Of a DNA stretch of 64,000 bases, positions 9,019 through 18,499 are shown piece by piece; the first letter of the stretch is position 1; each line of letters opens with the position of its first letter. A model generated the notes under the pieces. It had not been told where the DNA came from. It did no database searches and saw only the letters and a list, made by a program, of their open reading frames with translations. The position numbers and the translations under genes were made by a program. The DNA is from Streptococcus oralis subsp. dentisani (GTDB lineage: Bacteria > Bacillota > Bacilli > Lactobacillales > Streptococcaceae). The stretch spans positions 372,001 through 436,000 of the forward strand of contig NZ_NCUW01000030.1 in the NCBI RefSeq assembly GCF_002096335.1, read 5' to 3'.

Positions 9019-9708
9019 CAGTTTATCTAAACAATCCAGCAAGTCTTGGTAAGAATGGACTTCATAAGTTGGCTGGGCTTGTGTGTGATTATCAAGGCGA
9101 TGAGGGTTGTACCAGATAGTGTCAATTCCAGCATTATTACCACCTTGAATATCAGCCGTTAAGGAATCTCCGATTATCAACGCCTTTTCTTTGCTAAATC
9201 CAGTAATTTGCTGACCGATTTTTTCATAGAATAGTGCATCAGGTTTTTGTGTTTGCAACTGCTCGGAGATAAAAACTTGGTTGAAATAGGGAGACAGACC
9301 AGATTGAGCCAAACGTCCCGTTTGAATGGCAGTAATGCCATTTGTCGCAGCATACAAGTCATAATCACGCTCGATGAGGCTGTCCAATAGTTCATGAGCG
9401 CCCGAAAGAGTTTGTCCCTGCTGAGCGAGATAAAACTGGTAACGCTGGGCAAGTATAACACCGTCCTTCTCCAGTCCAAAATGAGCAAATAAACGAGAAA
9501 AGCGCGTGTTAACCAGTTCTTGTTTACTGATTTTCTTTTGCTCCAAGTCTTTCCAGAGAGCCTTGTTCATAGGAATGTAGTAGTCTTTATAGGCTTGAAT
9601 ATCTGCCACCCCTTCTTCTTTTAGAAGTTGCGTCAGAGCCACATCCTCAGCAGCATCAAAATCAAGCAAGGTGTGGTCAAGGTCGAAGAGTAGAAATTTG
9701 TAGGGCAA
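9016..9708 (-). CDS. HAD-superfamily phosphatase, YjjG-type (likely nucleotidase)
   Basis: 230 residues. HAD motif I FDLDHTLLDF at about 7-16, motif II at YAATNG, motif III lysine near KPDALFYEKI, motif IV GDSLTADIQGG. The long helical cap and overall form match the YjjG/YfnB group, several of which dephosphorylate nucleoside monophosphates, including non-canonical ones. It starts with TTG (9706-9708) preceded by AGAAAGGA; no in-frame ATG gives the conserved N-terminus. Next to ung and mutX, a nucleotide-pool role is plausible but inferred. Confidence 0.85.
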   Translation of the reverse strand: MPYKFLLFDLDHTLLDFDAAEDVALTQLLKEEGVADIQAYKDYYIPMNKALWKDLEQKKISKQELVNTRFSRLFAHFGLEKDGVILAQRYQFYLAQQGQTLSGAHELLDSLIERDYDLYAATNGITAIQTGRLAQSGLSPYFNQVFISEQLQTQKPDALFYEKIGQQITGFSKEKALIIGDSLTADIQGGNNAGIDTIWYNPHRLDNHTQAQPTYEVHSYQDLLDCLDKL

Positions 9709-9741
9709 TTTGATTTTTCCTTTCTAAGTGAGAACAAGTTA

Positions 9742-10359
9742 CTAGTATTTATTAGGGAAATATTCTTTTCCCAACTGCCATAAATACTGATCAATCTCTT
9801 TAAGATTAAATTCTTCTAATCCGTAGTATTCTCTAAAAGCAATAATTATATTTTTAAATTTTTGATAATCTTTTAGGTCTGAATTCTTAAATTTAGAAAA
9901 TTTATCTGTTTTTCTAAAATATTTCAATACCTTTTCTACATAGCTATCATAAATAGGGTATTCTTTAGGATTGTGATGCGAACAGTATTTAGAAGAAAAA
10001 GAATAGAACTTTCTAGTTACTCCATTGATAGTAACATTTTGAATTTCATTGACTAAAGTTACATCACCTTGTCTCAACCTCTCGTCAATTTTAAGACTCA
10101 GTATATGTTCTGCAACTGGATAAACTGAGAAAATATTTGTACTATAAAAATCATTCAACGTAGCAACCTTTAATAAGATGTCAGAAATTTCTTCGTTACT
10201 TGGTAACAGCTCAAAAAATAATTTATCTAAAGCATCTTCTTGCAACTTATAATTTTTAAGATTTTTCCACGTTTTCAAGTATTTTTCTACTTCACTGGCT
10301 GACGGTTTAGAAATAACAATATCTGATTTCTGTTTTCTAGAGTTTATTTGCATACTCAT
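9742..10359 (-). CDS. Unrecognised AT-rich protein with an SKYCSHHNPKEYPIYDS motif
   Basis: 205 residues, mostly helical, rich in Lys, Asn, Tyr and Phe, clearly more AT-rich than its neighbours. I do not recognise a named family. The central stretch YSFSSKYCSHHNPKEYPIYD (about 117-136) looks like a conserved core and faintly recalls helix-hairpin-helix/OGG-fold DNA glycosylase-like proteins, but no lysine-aspartate active-site pair is evident to me. An extended -10 TGCTATAAT lies upstream at about 10398-10406, so it has its own promoter. The odd composition suggests horizontal acquisition. It could be a stand-alone DNA-related or defence gene; no function is assigned. Confidence 0.7.
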   Translation of the reverse strand: MSMQINSRKQKSDIVISKPSASEVEKYLKTWKNLKNYKLQEDALDKLFFELLPSNEEISDILLKVATLNDFYSTNIFSVYPVAEHILSLKIDERLRQGDVTLVNEIQNVTINGVTRKFYSFSSKYCSHHNPKEYPIYDSYVEKVLKYFRKTDKFSKFKNSDLKDYQKFKNIIIAFREYYGLEEFNLKEIDQYLWQLGKEYFPNKY

Positions 10360-10440
10360 CTCACTTTAAGTAGTTGTTTTAAAAATTTGATAGCTTAATT
10401 ATAGCATATTGTAAAATGAATTACTAAACTCTTCATTCCC

Positions 10441-10944
10441 CTACTCCAACTCCTTGGCTATTCTGCTCTTTTCAAGTTTTCCCTTAGTAATTCGTTTCCA
10501 TAAAACAAGTGGGTTCAAACTATAAGATAGGCGTAGGAGGAAATAATTTACCCATTCGATAAGGGCAAAAAGCTGTATCAGTGTGGCTAAGATAGCCACT
10601 TGGACACTCTGTGTGTTCCAGACTATAAAAGGAAAGCCTGAAATAAGTAAAATAAGATCTAGTATTCTGAAACCACCATATAGTTTGTGGACACTACTGC
10701 TTCCGAACTGGGGATTCGACAGTCTTCTAATCAAAATTGCCCAATAGATTGAACCTTGAAGCAAAATAAATGTCAGTAAAGACAAAGGATAGAGAATGGT
10801 TACTAGACTATTCTCATCACCAAGCCGATTTTTCAAAAGGAAAAAACAAAACCAAAAGGATAGGACGGCTGTGAACTCTCCCAAACAGAGGGACACCAAC
10901 TCTTTTCTAACTTTCTCTTTTTGTATGTTCATCATCTCACCCAT
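10441..10944 (-). CDS. Small membrane protein of unknown function, four TM segments
   Basis: 167 residues with four hydrophobic segments at about 20-37, 48-70, 88-108 and 113-135, and a basic C-terminal tail (RITKGKLEKSRIAKELE). It resembles small uncharacterised streptococcal membrane proteins; no functional motif is visible. The start is uncertain: ATG at 10944, or one of the two ATGs at about 10935 or 10932 behind GGGTGAG. It is followed by an 81-nt gap holding the promoter of the next gene. Upstream lies an unusual dyad-rich spacer that may control it. Confidence 0.7.
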   Translation of the reverse strand: MGEMMNIQKEKVRKELVSLCLGEFTAVLSFWFCFFLLKNRLGDENSLVTILYPLSLLTFILLQGSIYWAILIRRLSNPQFGSSSVHKLYGGFRILDLILLISGFPFIVWNTQSVQVAILATLIQLFALIEWVNYFLLRLSYSLNPLVLWKRITKGKLEKSRIAKELE

Positions 10945-11230
10945 CTATCTATCAACCTATATCAGAAAAAAGCCATTCGAGGCATTTTCTAGTCAAGATT
11001 TCTCAGAATCAAGACATTCTAAGCATCGAACAGCTCTATTACTTTAATATCATTGTAATTCTAAACTTAGAATTACATTAAAATAAATGTTTTAGGTCTA
11101 TTCTAAGTCTATGATAACCTTAAATTTTAATTTTTGAAGGATTCTAAAGTTAGAATAGCTCTAAAATAACAAGAACCAAGCTATTCGAAGCTTAGAAGAA
11201 CCTTTTGTAAACTTCATACGACCTTAACTA
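10945..11230. promoter_or_regulatory. Dyad-rich spacer with repeated ATTCTAA/TTAGAAT half-sites
   Basis: 286 nt with no gene. A perfect inverted repeat with 11-bp arms and a 2-nt centre lies at 11054-11077 (arms TGTAATTCTAA and TTAGAATTACA). A second with the same core, ATTCTAA-AG-TTAGAAT, lies at 11141-11156. Single ATTCTAA half-sites occur at 11016-11022 and 11100-11106. GAATAGCT and AGCTATTC form another pair across about 11153-11187. The arrangement looks like a multi-site operator; the regulator is unknown. Confidence 0.55.
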
Positions 11231-11770
11231 CTAGGACTTACAATTTTTCTGATGAGCTTTGAGCTTTTTAATAGCCCAGTCATAGTGACTGGAAGTGGCA
11301 CTCACAAAGTAGGAACCTAGACTTGTTCCTCCCGTCCACTTATAGACACCTTTTGTGAACAATTCGTCATTGCTGAAGCCTTCCATCAACTCTAAAACCT
11401 CTTCATGCGATTGATTGAGGAGTTTGGTTGCTTCTTCTAAGGACGTTCTCTGGTGCTTCTTCCAAAAAGCGACATTCATTTCCCCATAAGTTTTCCAATT
11501 ATAAGGTTCAGGGAGAAAAGGTCTTTCATGACCCTTTTGATTGGAATGTACCCAGGTCAAAAGTAACTGATGCCATTCATAGAGATGGATCAGAACATCC
11601 CGTAGATTTTTATCTCTTTTCCAGTGAGCTTCTTTTTTCTTTTGGTCTTTTGAAAAATCAAAAGAAGTCTGTAGCTCCTCTTCACTTAACTGAGAAATTA
11701 GGAGATTAAGTTTTTCGTAGTTTTCCTTAGAGGCTAACACTAATTCCTCTTTCGTTCTCGGTCTAGGCAT
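11231..11770 (-). CDS. ClbS/DfsB (DUF1706) four-helix-bundle protein
   Basis: 179 residues from MPRPRTKEELVLASKENYEK, with the family signatures HWKRDKNLRDVLIHLYEWH, FLPEPYNWKTYGEMN and SATSSHYDWAIKK. The family is a DinB-like four-helix bundle. ClbS itself protects producers of the genotoxin colibactin, but most members, including those of streptococci, have no assigned substrate. I place the start at the ATG 11768-11770, 7 nt after GGGAG, not at the longer open frame reaching 11815. No partner genes suggest a toxin pathway here. Confidence 0.85.
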   Translation of the reverse strand: MPRPRTKEELVLASKENYEKLNLLISQLSEEELQTSFDFSKDQKKKEAHWKRDKNLRDVLIHLYEWHQLLLTWVHSNQKGHERPFLPEPYNWKTYGEMNVAFWKKHQRTSLEEATKLLNQSHEEVLELMEGFSNDELFTKGVYKWTGGTSLGSYFVSATSSHYDWAIKKLKAHQKNCKS

Positions 11771-11835
11771 AGGCGTTCTCCCTTCATTTTCAAGTAGAAT
11801 AAGATATTTCCTCACTTCATTATACCATAATCAAA

Positions 11836-11870
11836 AAGCAGTTCTTCATTTTACGAAAAGCTGCTTTTAC
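11836..11870 (-). terminator. Terminator after the BtrH-like gene
   Basis: AAAAGCAG and CTGCTTTT arms flank a 19-nt loop; T-runs on both sides mean it could act on either strand. It lies about 30 nt past the stop of the BtrH-like pseudogene. Confidence 0.6.
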
Positions 11871-11897
11871 TAACTAGTTTTTTTATGCTTATAGTCA

Positions 11898-12811
11898 CTA
11901 GTTTACATATAAATCTCTAAAGCGACCATCTACTTCTGCTATCTGATAGAGCAAGTGGGCTAGTTCTTGATAATCTTCTTTTAAACACGAAAGGTGGGCT
12001 TGGCCAAATAATGTAGCCAATTCCTCTTTTAATCTTGCCCCTTCTGGATCATGATCTTTTAAAAATTTACTGAGATAGAGATTTCGAACAGCTGCAAGTT
12101 TAAAGCTGAAATACTGATGCAATTGTTTTTGCTCGGTATTTAAGCCGTTTTCAACAACTGCTTTTGCATAGCATTCCAAAACACCGTTTTGGCCATTCAG
12201 ATATCGGTTCTTCATAATCCTTGATGTTTCCTGATAGATTTCAGTCTGACTAGGACTCTTGACCTTCTTAAAATTTCCCCACATGGAGTAAGATCCACGC
12301 TTATAGTCAATAGCCTCTGCCTTCCAAGCTTCTAAGATGTCATTAAAAGCAACCTTCATACAGGCAAAACCAGCTGGATCATGCAAATAGAGATACTGAT
12401 CATCAATGTCATACACGGTTACGAAGTGATCCACGCCATAAAGGATTGTGTGATTGGGGTTGTAAGTCAGAAGTCCCATATCAAGAGGTCCCAGTACGAC
12501 AGGTCCATTGGACAGAAATGTTTCCAACTTTCCTTTAACCTCTTCCAAATCTACTTCCGATCCATCCTTTAAATAGAAGTCTTCATAGTCAAACCCTAGT
12601 ATTTTTAAGGAATGAGAGATGGAAAGATCTGGTATTCCATTATCAAAGAATACTAGAGGGTCTGCTCATCTTCCTTTACGATACTAGCGCCATTTCCCAT
12701 CGCCATGATTGCCTCTAAAAAATCTGCTTTAAAATCATAACCATAGGCATCCAGTGCCATTGCCAATGAATAGCTATAGCAAAGCGACACATCACCAAAA
12801 TACATCTGCAT
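11898..12811 (-). pseudogene. BtrH-like (BtrH N-terminal domain) protein broken by a one-base frameshift
   Basis: Reading the minus strand from ATG 12809-12811, which follows a perfect AAGGAGG, gives MQMYFGDVSLCYSYSLAMAL and about 50 residues up to VKEDEQTL, then TAG at 12653-12655. The next frame continues without a break as PLVFFDNGIPDLSISHSLKI, through LEEVKGKLETFL, to the stop at 11898. Inserting one base in the GCAGACCC stretch (about 12658-12666) would restore a protein of about 304 residues. The content (NGPVVLGPLDMG, GVDHFVTVYDIDDQYLYLHDP) matches the papain-like BtrH/DUF4872 group. BtrH is an acyltransferase in butirosin synthesis; the role of streptococcal members is unknown. It could also be a sequencing error. 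Confidence 0.8.
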
Positions 12812-12840
12812 ATTCCTGCCTCCTTATCTTCTATGGAACT

Positions 12841-12846
12841 ATTATA
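12841..12846 (-). promoter_or_regulatory. -10 element of the BtrH-like gene
   Basis: TATAAT on the minus strand, 29 nt before the start codon of the frameshifted gene; a clear -35 is not seen. Confidence 0.45.
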
Positions 12847-12975
12847 CCGAGAAAACTATTCGTATGCCCCATAAAATCCAAACAAAAAATATGGTATGTT
12901 TGATTTATAGACATGAATTTCTTTATACTTAAATTTAAATTGAATTGTAATCCTTTTTTCATAAGTTATTTTCAA

Positions 12976-13015
12976 ATAAAGAAAAACTCTGTAAAAGGTA
13001 TCTTCTACAGAGTTC
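12976..13015 (-). terminator. Terminator of the AraC-family gene
   Basis: AACTCTGT 12985-12992 pairs with ACAGAGTT 13007-13014; on the minus strand the stem is followed by TTTCTTT. It separates the regulator from the BtrH-like gene. Confidence 0.75.
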
Positions 13016-13048
13016 GATTTGCATCTTTATAAATTGTCAGAAAATGAT

Positions 13049-13885
13049 CTAGTTCTTAATCACCGGTATCCAGAGTTCCATTTGATAGTCTGGTGACGAC
13101 ATATCACCTTCGGAATAAACTTCAAAGTCTGGTGCACCTGAGTGGCGATAGCCAGTTTCTGGGAAAAAGACCTCCAAGACATATTTCCAAGCATTGTGAA
13201 TGCTAGCTGGTATAGGGCCTTTGACTGGGACGATAGCATATTCAGCTGCTGGGATTTCCTTGATAGAAAGGCCTAGGGCTTCTGCTTTCGCTTTATCCGT
13301 CACATCATAAGCCGCCATGTAGTTGATGATTTCGCCTTCTTTGACATCCGAGCAGAGGCCAAAGGATTGGCCACTGCCTAGACTCTCTAGCCTTTCAAAG
13401 CTGTGATTGGCATAGAGCTGCTCCCATGCAGACGGACACTGGCTATTGTCAATAGCTTCCAATAGGACGCCTGCCACGGAAAATGCAGGTTTCTTTTGAA
13501 TCTTGATATCCATGTTCTTTCCTCCTGTGATTTTTAAGGATAATTGAAGTTTAGGAAAAACCCGATAAGGTTTTCCATTTCGAACTTCTGAGGGAGTTGC
13601 CCCATGGAATTTCTTGAAGGCTGAGCTGAAGGCATCCGCAGACTCATAACCGTATTTCATCGCTATGTCAATGACTTTCTCAGAGCTTTCCCGCAAATCC
13701 ATCACAGCCTCTGACAGCCTGCGATTGCGCAAGTATTCTGCTAATGTCATATCTGCCAGGATAGAAAATAGCCTGCTAAAGAGAGGGTAAGAATAGCCCG
13801 ATAGTTGCTGAAATCTTTTCATATCCACTTCTCCAGTCAGCTGCTGCTCCAAATAATCCATGGTTCGATTGAATTGATGCATCAT
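13049..13885 (-). CDS. AraC-family regulator with C-terminal GyrI-like effector domain
   Basis: 278 residues. The N-terminal ~105 residues hold two helix-turn-helix motifs (FQQLSGYSYPLFSRLFSIL and VIDIAMKYGYESADAFSSAF, ending in the family signature GATPSEVR). Residues about 122-278 form a GyrI-like ligand-binding domain (Rob/BmrR type; KKPAFSVAGVLLEAI to YQMELWIPVIKN). Such proteins often sense drugs or peptides. The start is one of two adjacent ATGs; GGAGG lies about 14 nt upstream, rather far. It sits behind structured repeat copy C and ends in a terminator. The target is not obvious. Confidence 0.88.
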   Translation of the reverse strand: MMHQFNRTMDYLEQQLTGEVDMKRFQQLSGYSYPLFSRLFSILADMTLAEYLRNRRLSEAVMDLRESSEKVIDIAMKYGYESADAFSSAFKKFHGATPSEVRNGKPYRVFPKLQLSLKITGGKNMDIKIQKKPAFSVAGVLLEAIDNSQCPSAWEQLYANHSFERLESLGSGQSFGLCSDVKEGEIINYMAAYDVTDKAKAEALGLSIKEIPAAEYAIVPVKGPIPASIHNAWKYVLEVFFPETGYRHSGAPDFEVYSEGDMSSPDYQMELWIPVIKN

Positions 13886-13909
13886 ATTCTTTTTTTCTTA
13901 CCTCCATAA

Positions 13910-14020
13910 GATACAAAGGACGTTAAAAGCAAAGTGAAAATTGGAAAATTTACGGAGGGGCTCCTGCTCCGAGAAAATTTCATCTTTTTCACGCAGCTTT
14001 TAGGCCGTGTTCAATTCTAA
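13910..14020. repeat. Structured ~110-nt repeat, copy C
   Basis: Third copy of the element seen between acoB and acoC, in the same orientation. Outer TTAAAAGC (13923-13930) faces GCTTTTA (13996-14002); the middle arms are AAATTT on both sides; the inner stem is CGGAG 13953-13957 with CTCCG 13967-13971. It lies 25 nt upstream of the AraC-family start, inside its probable 5' leader or promoter. Confidence 0.7.
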
Positions 14021-14088
14021 CTATATTCTAACAAATACAAGATACTTCCACCCTAGAATCTTTGTACAAGATTTAAAGGTTCAAATCC

Positions 14089-14583
14089 TTATAACTTATC
14101 TTTTAATTTCTCAACAAAGAGATAGGCTGCTGGACAGGTCAAGGTATTCTTAATCGTCAGATGATTAATTTGATAAATCTTCTTGCGATCTGTATGGGGG
14201 AATTCACGACAGGCCTTGGGACGAACGTCGTAGATTGAGCAGAGCTTATCTCCCCCTAGAAAGGGGCAGGGCATGGATTTGAAAACCTTGTCCCCATCTT
14301 CATCCACCTGCAGAAATTCCGCTTCAAAAGCTGGTAATTTCATCTTAAAGTACTTAGCAATACGGGTAATATCGGCTTCCTTAAAGTCAGGCCCCAATGT
14401 CTTGCAACAATTCGCGCAGGCGGTACAATCAATCTCAGCAAAAACTTCTTGGTGAATCTGCTGGGCAATCTTATCTAAGTTTTTAGGAGGTTTTTTCTTT
14501 AGATTAGCTAACACTTTGCGGTGCTCCTTCTGCTTTTGCAGTGCTAGTTGGTGGTAATACTCAATATCAATCTCTTTAGACAT
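14089..14583 (-). CDS. YkgJ-type cysteine-cluster protein
   Basis: 164 residues. Conserved cysteines occur as CTACANCCKTLGPDF (about 55-69), MPCPFL, KLCSIYDVRPKACREFP and a later TCPAAY; the pattern defines the YkgJ/UPF0153 family, thought to bind zinc or an iron-sulfur cluster. The function is unknown. It lies downstream of enolase but has its own -10 (TGGTATAAT near 14621). A few basic helical residues at the N-terminus precede the cluster domain. Confidence 0.85.
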   Translation of the reverse strand: MSKEIDIEYYHQLALQKQKEHRKVLANLKKKPPKNLDKIAQQIHQEVFAEIDCTACANCCKTLGPDFKEADITRIAKYFKMKLPAFEAEFLQVDEDGDKVFKSMPCPFLGGDKLCSIYDVRPKACREFPHTDRKKIYQINHLTIKNTLTCPAAYLFVEKLKDKL

Positions 14584-14651
14584 AATTTCTTTCTAATACA
14601 AGTGTTTTTGTCTATTATACCATAAACTATTTTCTATTTTTTGCCTTTATA

Positions 14652-14688
14652 TACAAAAAGCCCTTCGGATAAAATCCGAGGGGCTTAA
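14652..14688 (-). terminator. Enolase terminator
   Basis: A 13-bp stem (AAGCCCTTCGGAT with ATCCGAGGGGCTT, one G-U pair) with AAA loop; on the minus strand it is followed by TTTTTG. Strong Rho-independent terminator. Confidence 0.9.
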
Positions 14689-16065
<1,377 letters not shown>

Positions 16066-16099
16066 TTACTCTCCTTTGAGTTAAATTTTTTACACCTCT

Positions 16100-16128
16100 A
16101 TGATACCTTAAAAATAAGCGTTTTTCAA
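16100..16128 (-). promoter_or_regulatory. Enolase promoter
   Basis: Minus strand: -35 TTGAAA (16123-16128), 17-nt spacer, -10 TATCAT (16100-16105). A CGTTTTT/AAAAACG dyad overlaps the -35 and might bind a regulator. Confidence 0.65.
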
Positions 16129-16210
16129 GAAAAAACGTTATCTTTGTGCAAATTTTCCTTAACTTTATAAAGTAATCGCTTTCTTTTTGTCTGTTTTCTC
16201 GTGATTTTTG

Positions 16211-16228
16211 TGATATACTATTTTTATG
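16211..16228 (+). promoter_or_regulatory. Extended -10 six bases from the start codon: predicted leaderless promoter
   Basis: TGATATACT (TG 16211-16212, TATACT 16214-16219), then six bases, then ATG 16226. Transcription should begin at or next to the A of ATG. No ribosome binding site precedes the ATG. Confidence 0.6.
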
Positions 16229-16672
16229 ACAGATTTATCAAAACAACTACTAGAAAAAGCTCATGGTGGGCCGAAATTAAACCCTGACGAACAACGTCGC
16301 TACCTCGGCACTTTCGAGGAAAGAGTTCTTGGCTACGCGGATATCAGTACTGCCAATAGTCTTGAATTAGAACATGGATTTTTCTCTATTTTAGAGAATT
16401 TTCAAGAAAAGGTAGAGGCACTTTTTGTGAAGATCTCACCAAATATCGAGTTTGACAAACAAGTCTTTTACTTAAAACAAGCAAAGGAAAGCAACTGCCA
16501 GGCGACTATGGTTTCAGACGATCATATCACTTCTCCTTTTGGTCTTGTCATTCACACGAATGAACCTGTTCAAGTAGAAGAAAAGGACCTTAGACTTGCA
16601 TTCTCAAATCTCTGGGAGGAGAAAAAGACAGAAACTCCTAAAAAATCAATCTGGAAAAAATGGTTAGGTTAA
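16226..16672 (+). CDS. YueI-like DUF1694 protein
   Basis: 148 residues, family DUF1694 (B. subtilis YueI); function unknown. Conserved N-terminal [20 protein letters not shown], then a compact alpha/beta domain and a basic C-terminal tail ending KSIWKKWLG. The ATG fits the family N-terminus exactly but has no Shine-Dalgarno; the -10 box is only six bases away, implying a leaderless message. It is divergent from eno, and its stop overlaps the stop of the convergent glycerate kinase gene by a few bases, with no terminator between them. Confidence 0.88.
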   Translation: MTDLSKQLLEKAHGGPKLNPDEQRRYLGTFEERVLGYADISTANSLELEHGFFSILENFQEKVEALFVKISPNIEFDKQVFYLKQAKESNCQATMVSDDHITSPFGLVIHTNEPVQVEEKDLRLAFSNLWEEKKTETPKKSIWKKWLG

Positions 16673-17784
16673 TCCTTTCTCATATTTAATAAATGACCGA
16701 TATTAGTAGCCGTGTGTTCCAAATAGAAACTTGCATTTTTCAAACTATTCTCTAAAGGTTCATTTTTCTCTAAAATTGAAAAGGTTGCTTGTATATTTTC
16801 GAATGGTAGGGGAGGTAAATCCTCGGAAAGACTACCGCAAATAGCAATAACAGGAACTCCGACGGGGGTTCTTTTTGCTACGCCTATAGGCGCTTTCCCA
16901 GCAAAGCTTTGACTGTCCAGTCTACCTTCACCAACGATAACCAAGTCAGCATCTGCAACTTTCTTATCAAAATCAATCAAATCCAAGCAAGTATCAATTC
17001 CAGATACGATACAGGCCTCAGCAAAGGCGCAGAGCCCAGCAGCAATACCACCTCCAGCTCCTGCTCCTTTAAGAGATAGGGTGGAAGGTGAAGATTTTTC
17101 ATAGAACTCCTGTATAGCCAGATCTACCATCTCAAATAAAGCAGGATCCAAGCCCTTTTGTTTTCCAAATGTATAGGTTGCCCCTCGATGACCACATAGA
17201 GGGCTCTCAACATCTGCTAAAATGCGAATTTGAACATCTTCGGGAATCCTATATAGGTCATCTTTGGAAACTGATTCAAACTCAAGCAAAGTCTGACCGC
17301 AAGCTGGCAATTCTTTTCCATTCTTATCATAAAAACGATAGCCTAAACCAGCAGCAATGCCTATACCACCGTCATTACTAGCCGTACCACCAACGCCGAC
17401 ATAGATATCTTTCATCTCTTGATCAATGAGATGGCGAATCAGCTCTCCAATTCCTCTGGTTTGGATGTGGAGAGGGTTTCGTTTCTCACGCGGAATCTTT
17501 CCAAGACCAACCAAGTCAGCAACTTCAAAGAGTGCCCTTTGATCTTTCTGAAAGTAGCGCATTTCTTCTTTAAGACCAAAAGGTCCCGTCACTTCTTGCC
17601 ATTTTTCTTCGAGATCAAGAGAATGTAGAATCGCTTCCACAGTTCCTTCGCCTCCATCACCAACTGGGCATAGAGAACAAACTACACTAGGAATCGCTTT
17701 CTCGAAACCTCTTTTTATAGCTTTAGCGACCTGGTCTGCAGGCAAACTTTCTTTAAAAGAATCAGGTGCAATAACAATTTTCAT
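16669..17784 (-). CDS. glxK: Glycerate kinase
   Basis: 371 residues, GarK/GlxK family, phosphorylating glycerate to 2- or 3-phosphoglycerate and so feeding into glycolysis just upstream of enolase. Family landmarks are N-terminal [42 protein letters not shown], the [12 protein letters not shown] loop and [17 protein letters not shown]. It lies 9 nt behind serB, so the two are co-transcribed; a link to serine/glycerate metabolism is plausible. The exact product regiochemistry is not decided by sequence. Confidence 0.92.
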   Translation of the reverse strand: MKIVIAPDSFKESLPADQVAKAIKRGFEKAIPSVVCSLCPVGDGGEGTVEAILHSLDLEEKWQEVTGPFGLKEEMRYFQKDQRALFEVADLVGLGKIPREKRNPLHIQTRGIGELIRHLIDQEMKDIYVGVGGTASNDGGIGIAAGLGYRFYDKNGKELPACGQTLLEFESVSKDDLYRIPEDVQIRILADVESPLCGHRGATYTFGKQKGLDPALFEMVDLAIQEFYEKSSPSTLSLKGAGAGGGIAAGLCAFAEACIVSGIDTCLDLIDFDKKVADADLVIVGEGRLDSQSFAGKAPIGVAKRTPVGVPVIAICGSLSEDLPPLPFENIQATFSILEKNEPLENSLKNASFYLEHTATNIGHLLNMRKD

Positions 17785-17793
17785 ATTTCCCTC

Positions 17794-18438
17794 TCATTCT
17801 AAGAAATCAATCAGAGGAAGAACTTCTAAAAGATCCCTCTTATTCACATGACAAGCTATCTCAGCTTTTACGACCTCTTTGGCACAAAAGGCTATACTGT
17901 GACCTGCTGACTTTAACATCAAGAGATCATTAGCCCCATCTCCGATGGCAATTGTTCTTTCTTTGGGAAGTCCTAACTCCGTTCTCCATTTCTCAAGAGT
18001 AGATTCTTTTACTTGACCTGTCACAATTTCACCAACTAACCGTCCTGTTAAAAAGCCGTCTTTTACTTCTAACTGGTTGACAGAGAAATAGAAAATATCT
18101 AGGGATTTTGCTAATCTCTCAACGATCGGACTAAATCCACCAGACACTAGACCAACTAGAATGCCTTTCTTTTGGAGAATGGAGATAAATTCCTGAGCAT
18201 TTTGGGAAAGATGGATGGATTTGAAGACAGTATCAAAGACCGAAATTGGAAGACCTTTTAACAAAGCGACTCTTTCTCGTAAGCTCGTTTCAAAGTCCAG
18301 TTCTCCCCGCATTGCTTGATTGGTAATCTCTGAAATTTCCTCTTTGCAGCCTGCTTCTCTTCCCAAAAGATCAATCACTTCTTCAGCTATTAAGGTTCCA
18401 TCAACATCCATGACACAAAGGCCTTTTACTTGAGTCAT
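17794..18438 (-). CDS. serB: Phosphoserine phosphatase, HAD family
   Basis: 214 residues; final step of serine synthesis. Motif I is MDVDGTLIAEEVID, motif II VSGGFSPIVERLA, motif III/IV IAIGDGANDLLMLKSAG. The insert between motifs matches the SerB cap, but the N-terminal ACT domain of the E. coli enzyme is absent, as is usual in Firmicutes. I use ATG 18436-18438, preceded by GAGGAG at good distance; a GTG directly before it is the alternative. Co-transcribed with glycerate kinase. Confidence 0.92.
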   Translation of the reverse strand: MTQVKGLCVMDVDGTLIAEEVIDLLGREAGCKEEISEITNQAMRGELDFETSLRERVALLKGLPISVFDTVFKSIHLSQNAQEFISILQKKGILVGLVSGGFSPIVERLAKSLDIFYFSVNQLEVKDGFLTGRLVGEIVTGQVKESTLEKWRTELGLPKERTIAIGDGANDLLMLKSAGHSIAFCAKEVVKAEIACHVNKRDLLEVLPLIDFLE

Positions 18439-18461
18439 CACTTCTCCTCTTTTCTAAACAG

Positions 18462-18494
18462 CCCAAAAATCGTATGAAAGAATCATACGATTTT
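18462..18494 (-). terminator. Terminator of the glycogen operon
   Basis: AAAATCGTATG (18466-18476) and CATACGATTTT (18484-18494) with a 7-nt loop; on the minus strand the stem ends in Ts. Located between glgA and serB. Confidence 0.8.
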
Positions 18495-18499
18495 ATCTA

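Noticed and set aside
11054-11156. PerR/Fur-type boxes in the dyad-rich spacer
   Set aside because: PerR boxes read TTAnAATnATTnTAA; here the half-sites face the other way with a 2-nt spacer, so the match is not valid.
16112-16128. Possible cre site upstream of eno
   Set aside because: The AAACGCTT core has one base too many compared with the cre consensus; the dyad around the -35 is better described without naming CcpA.
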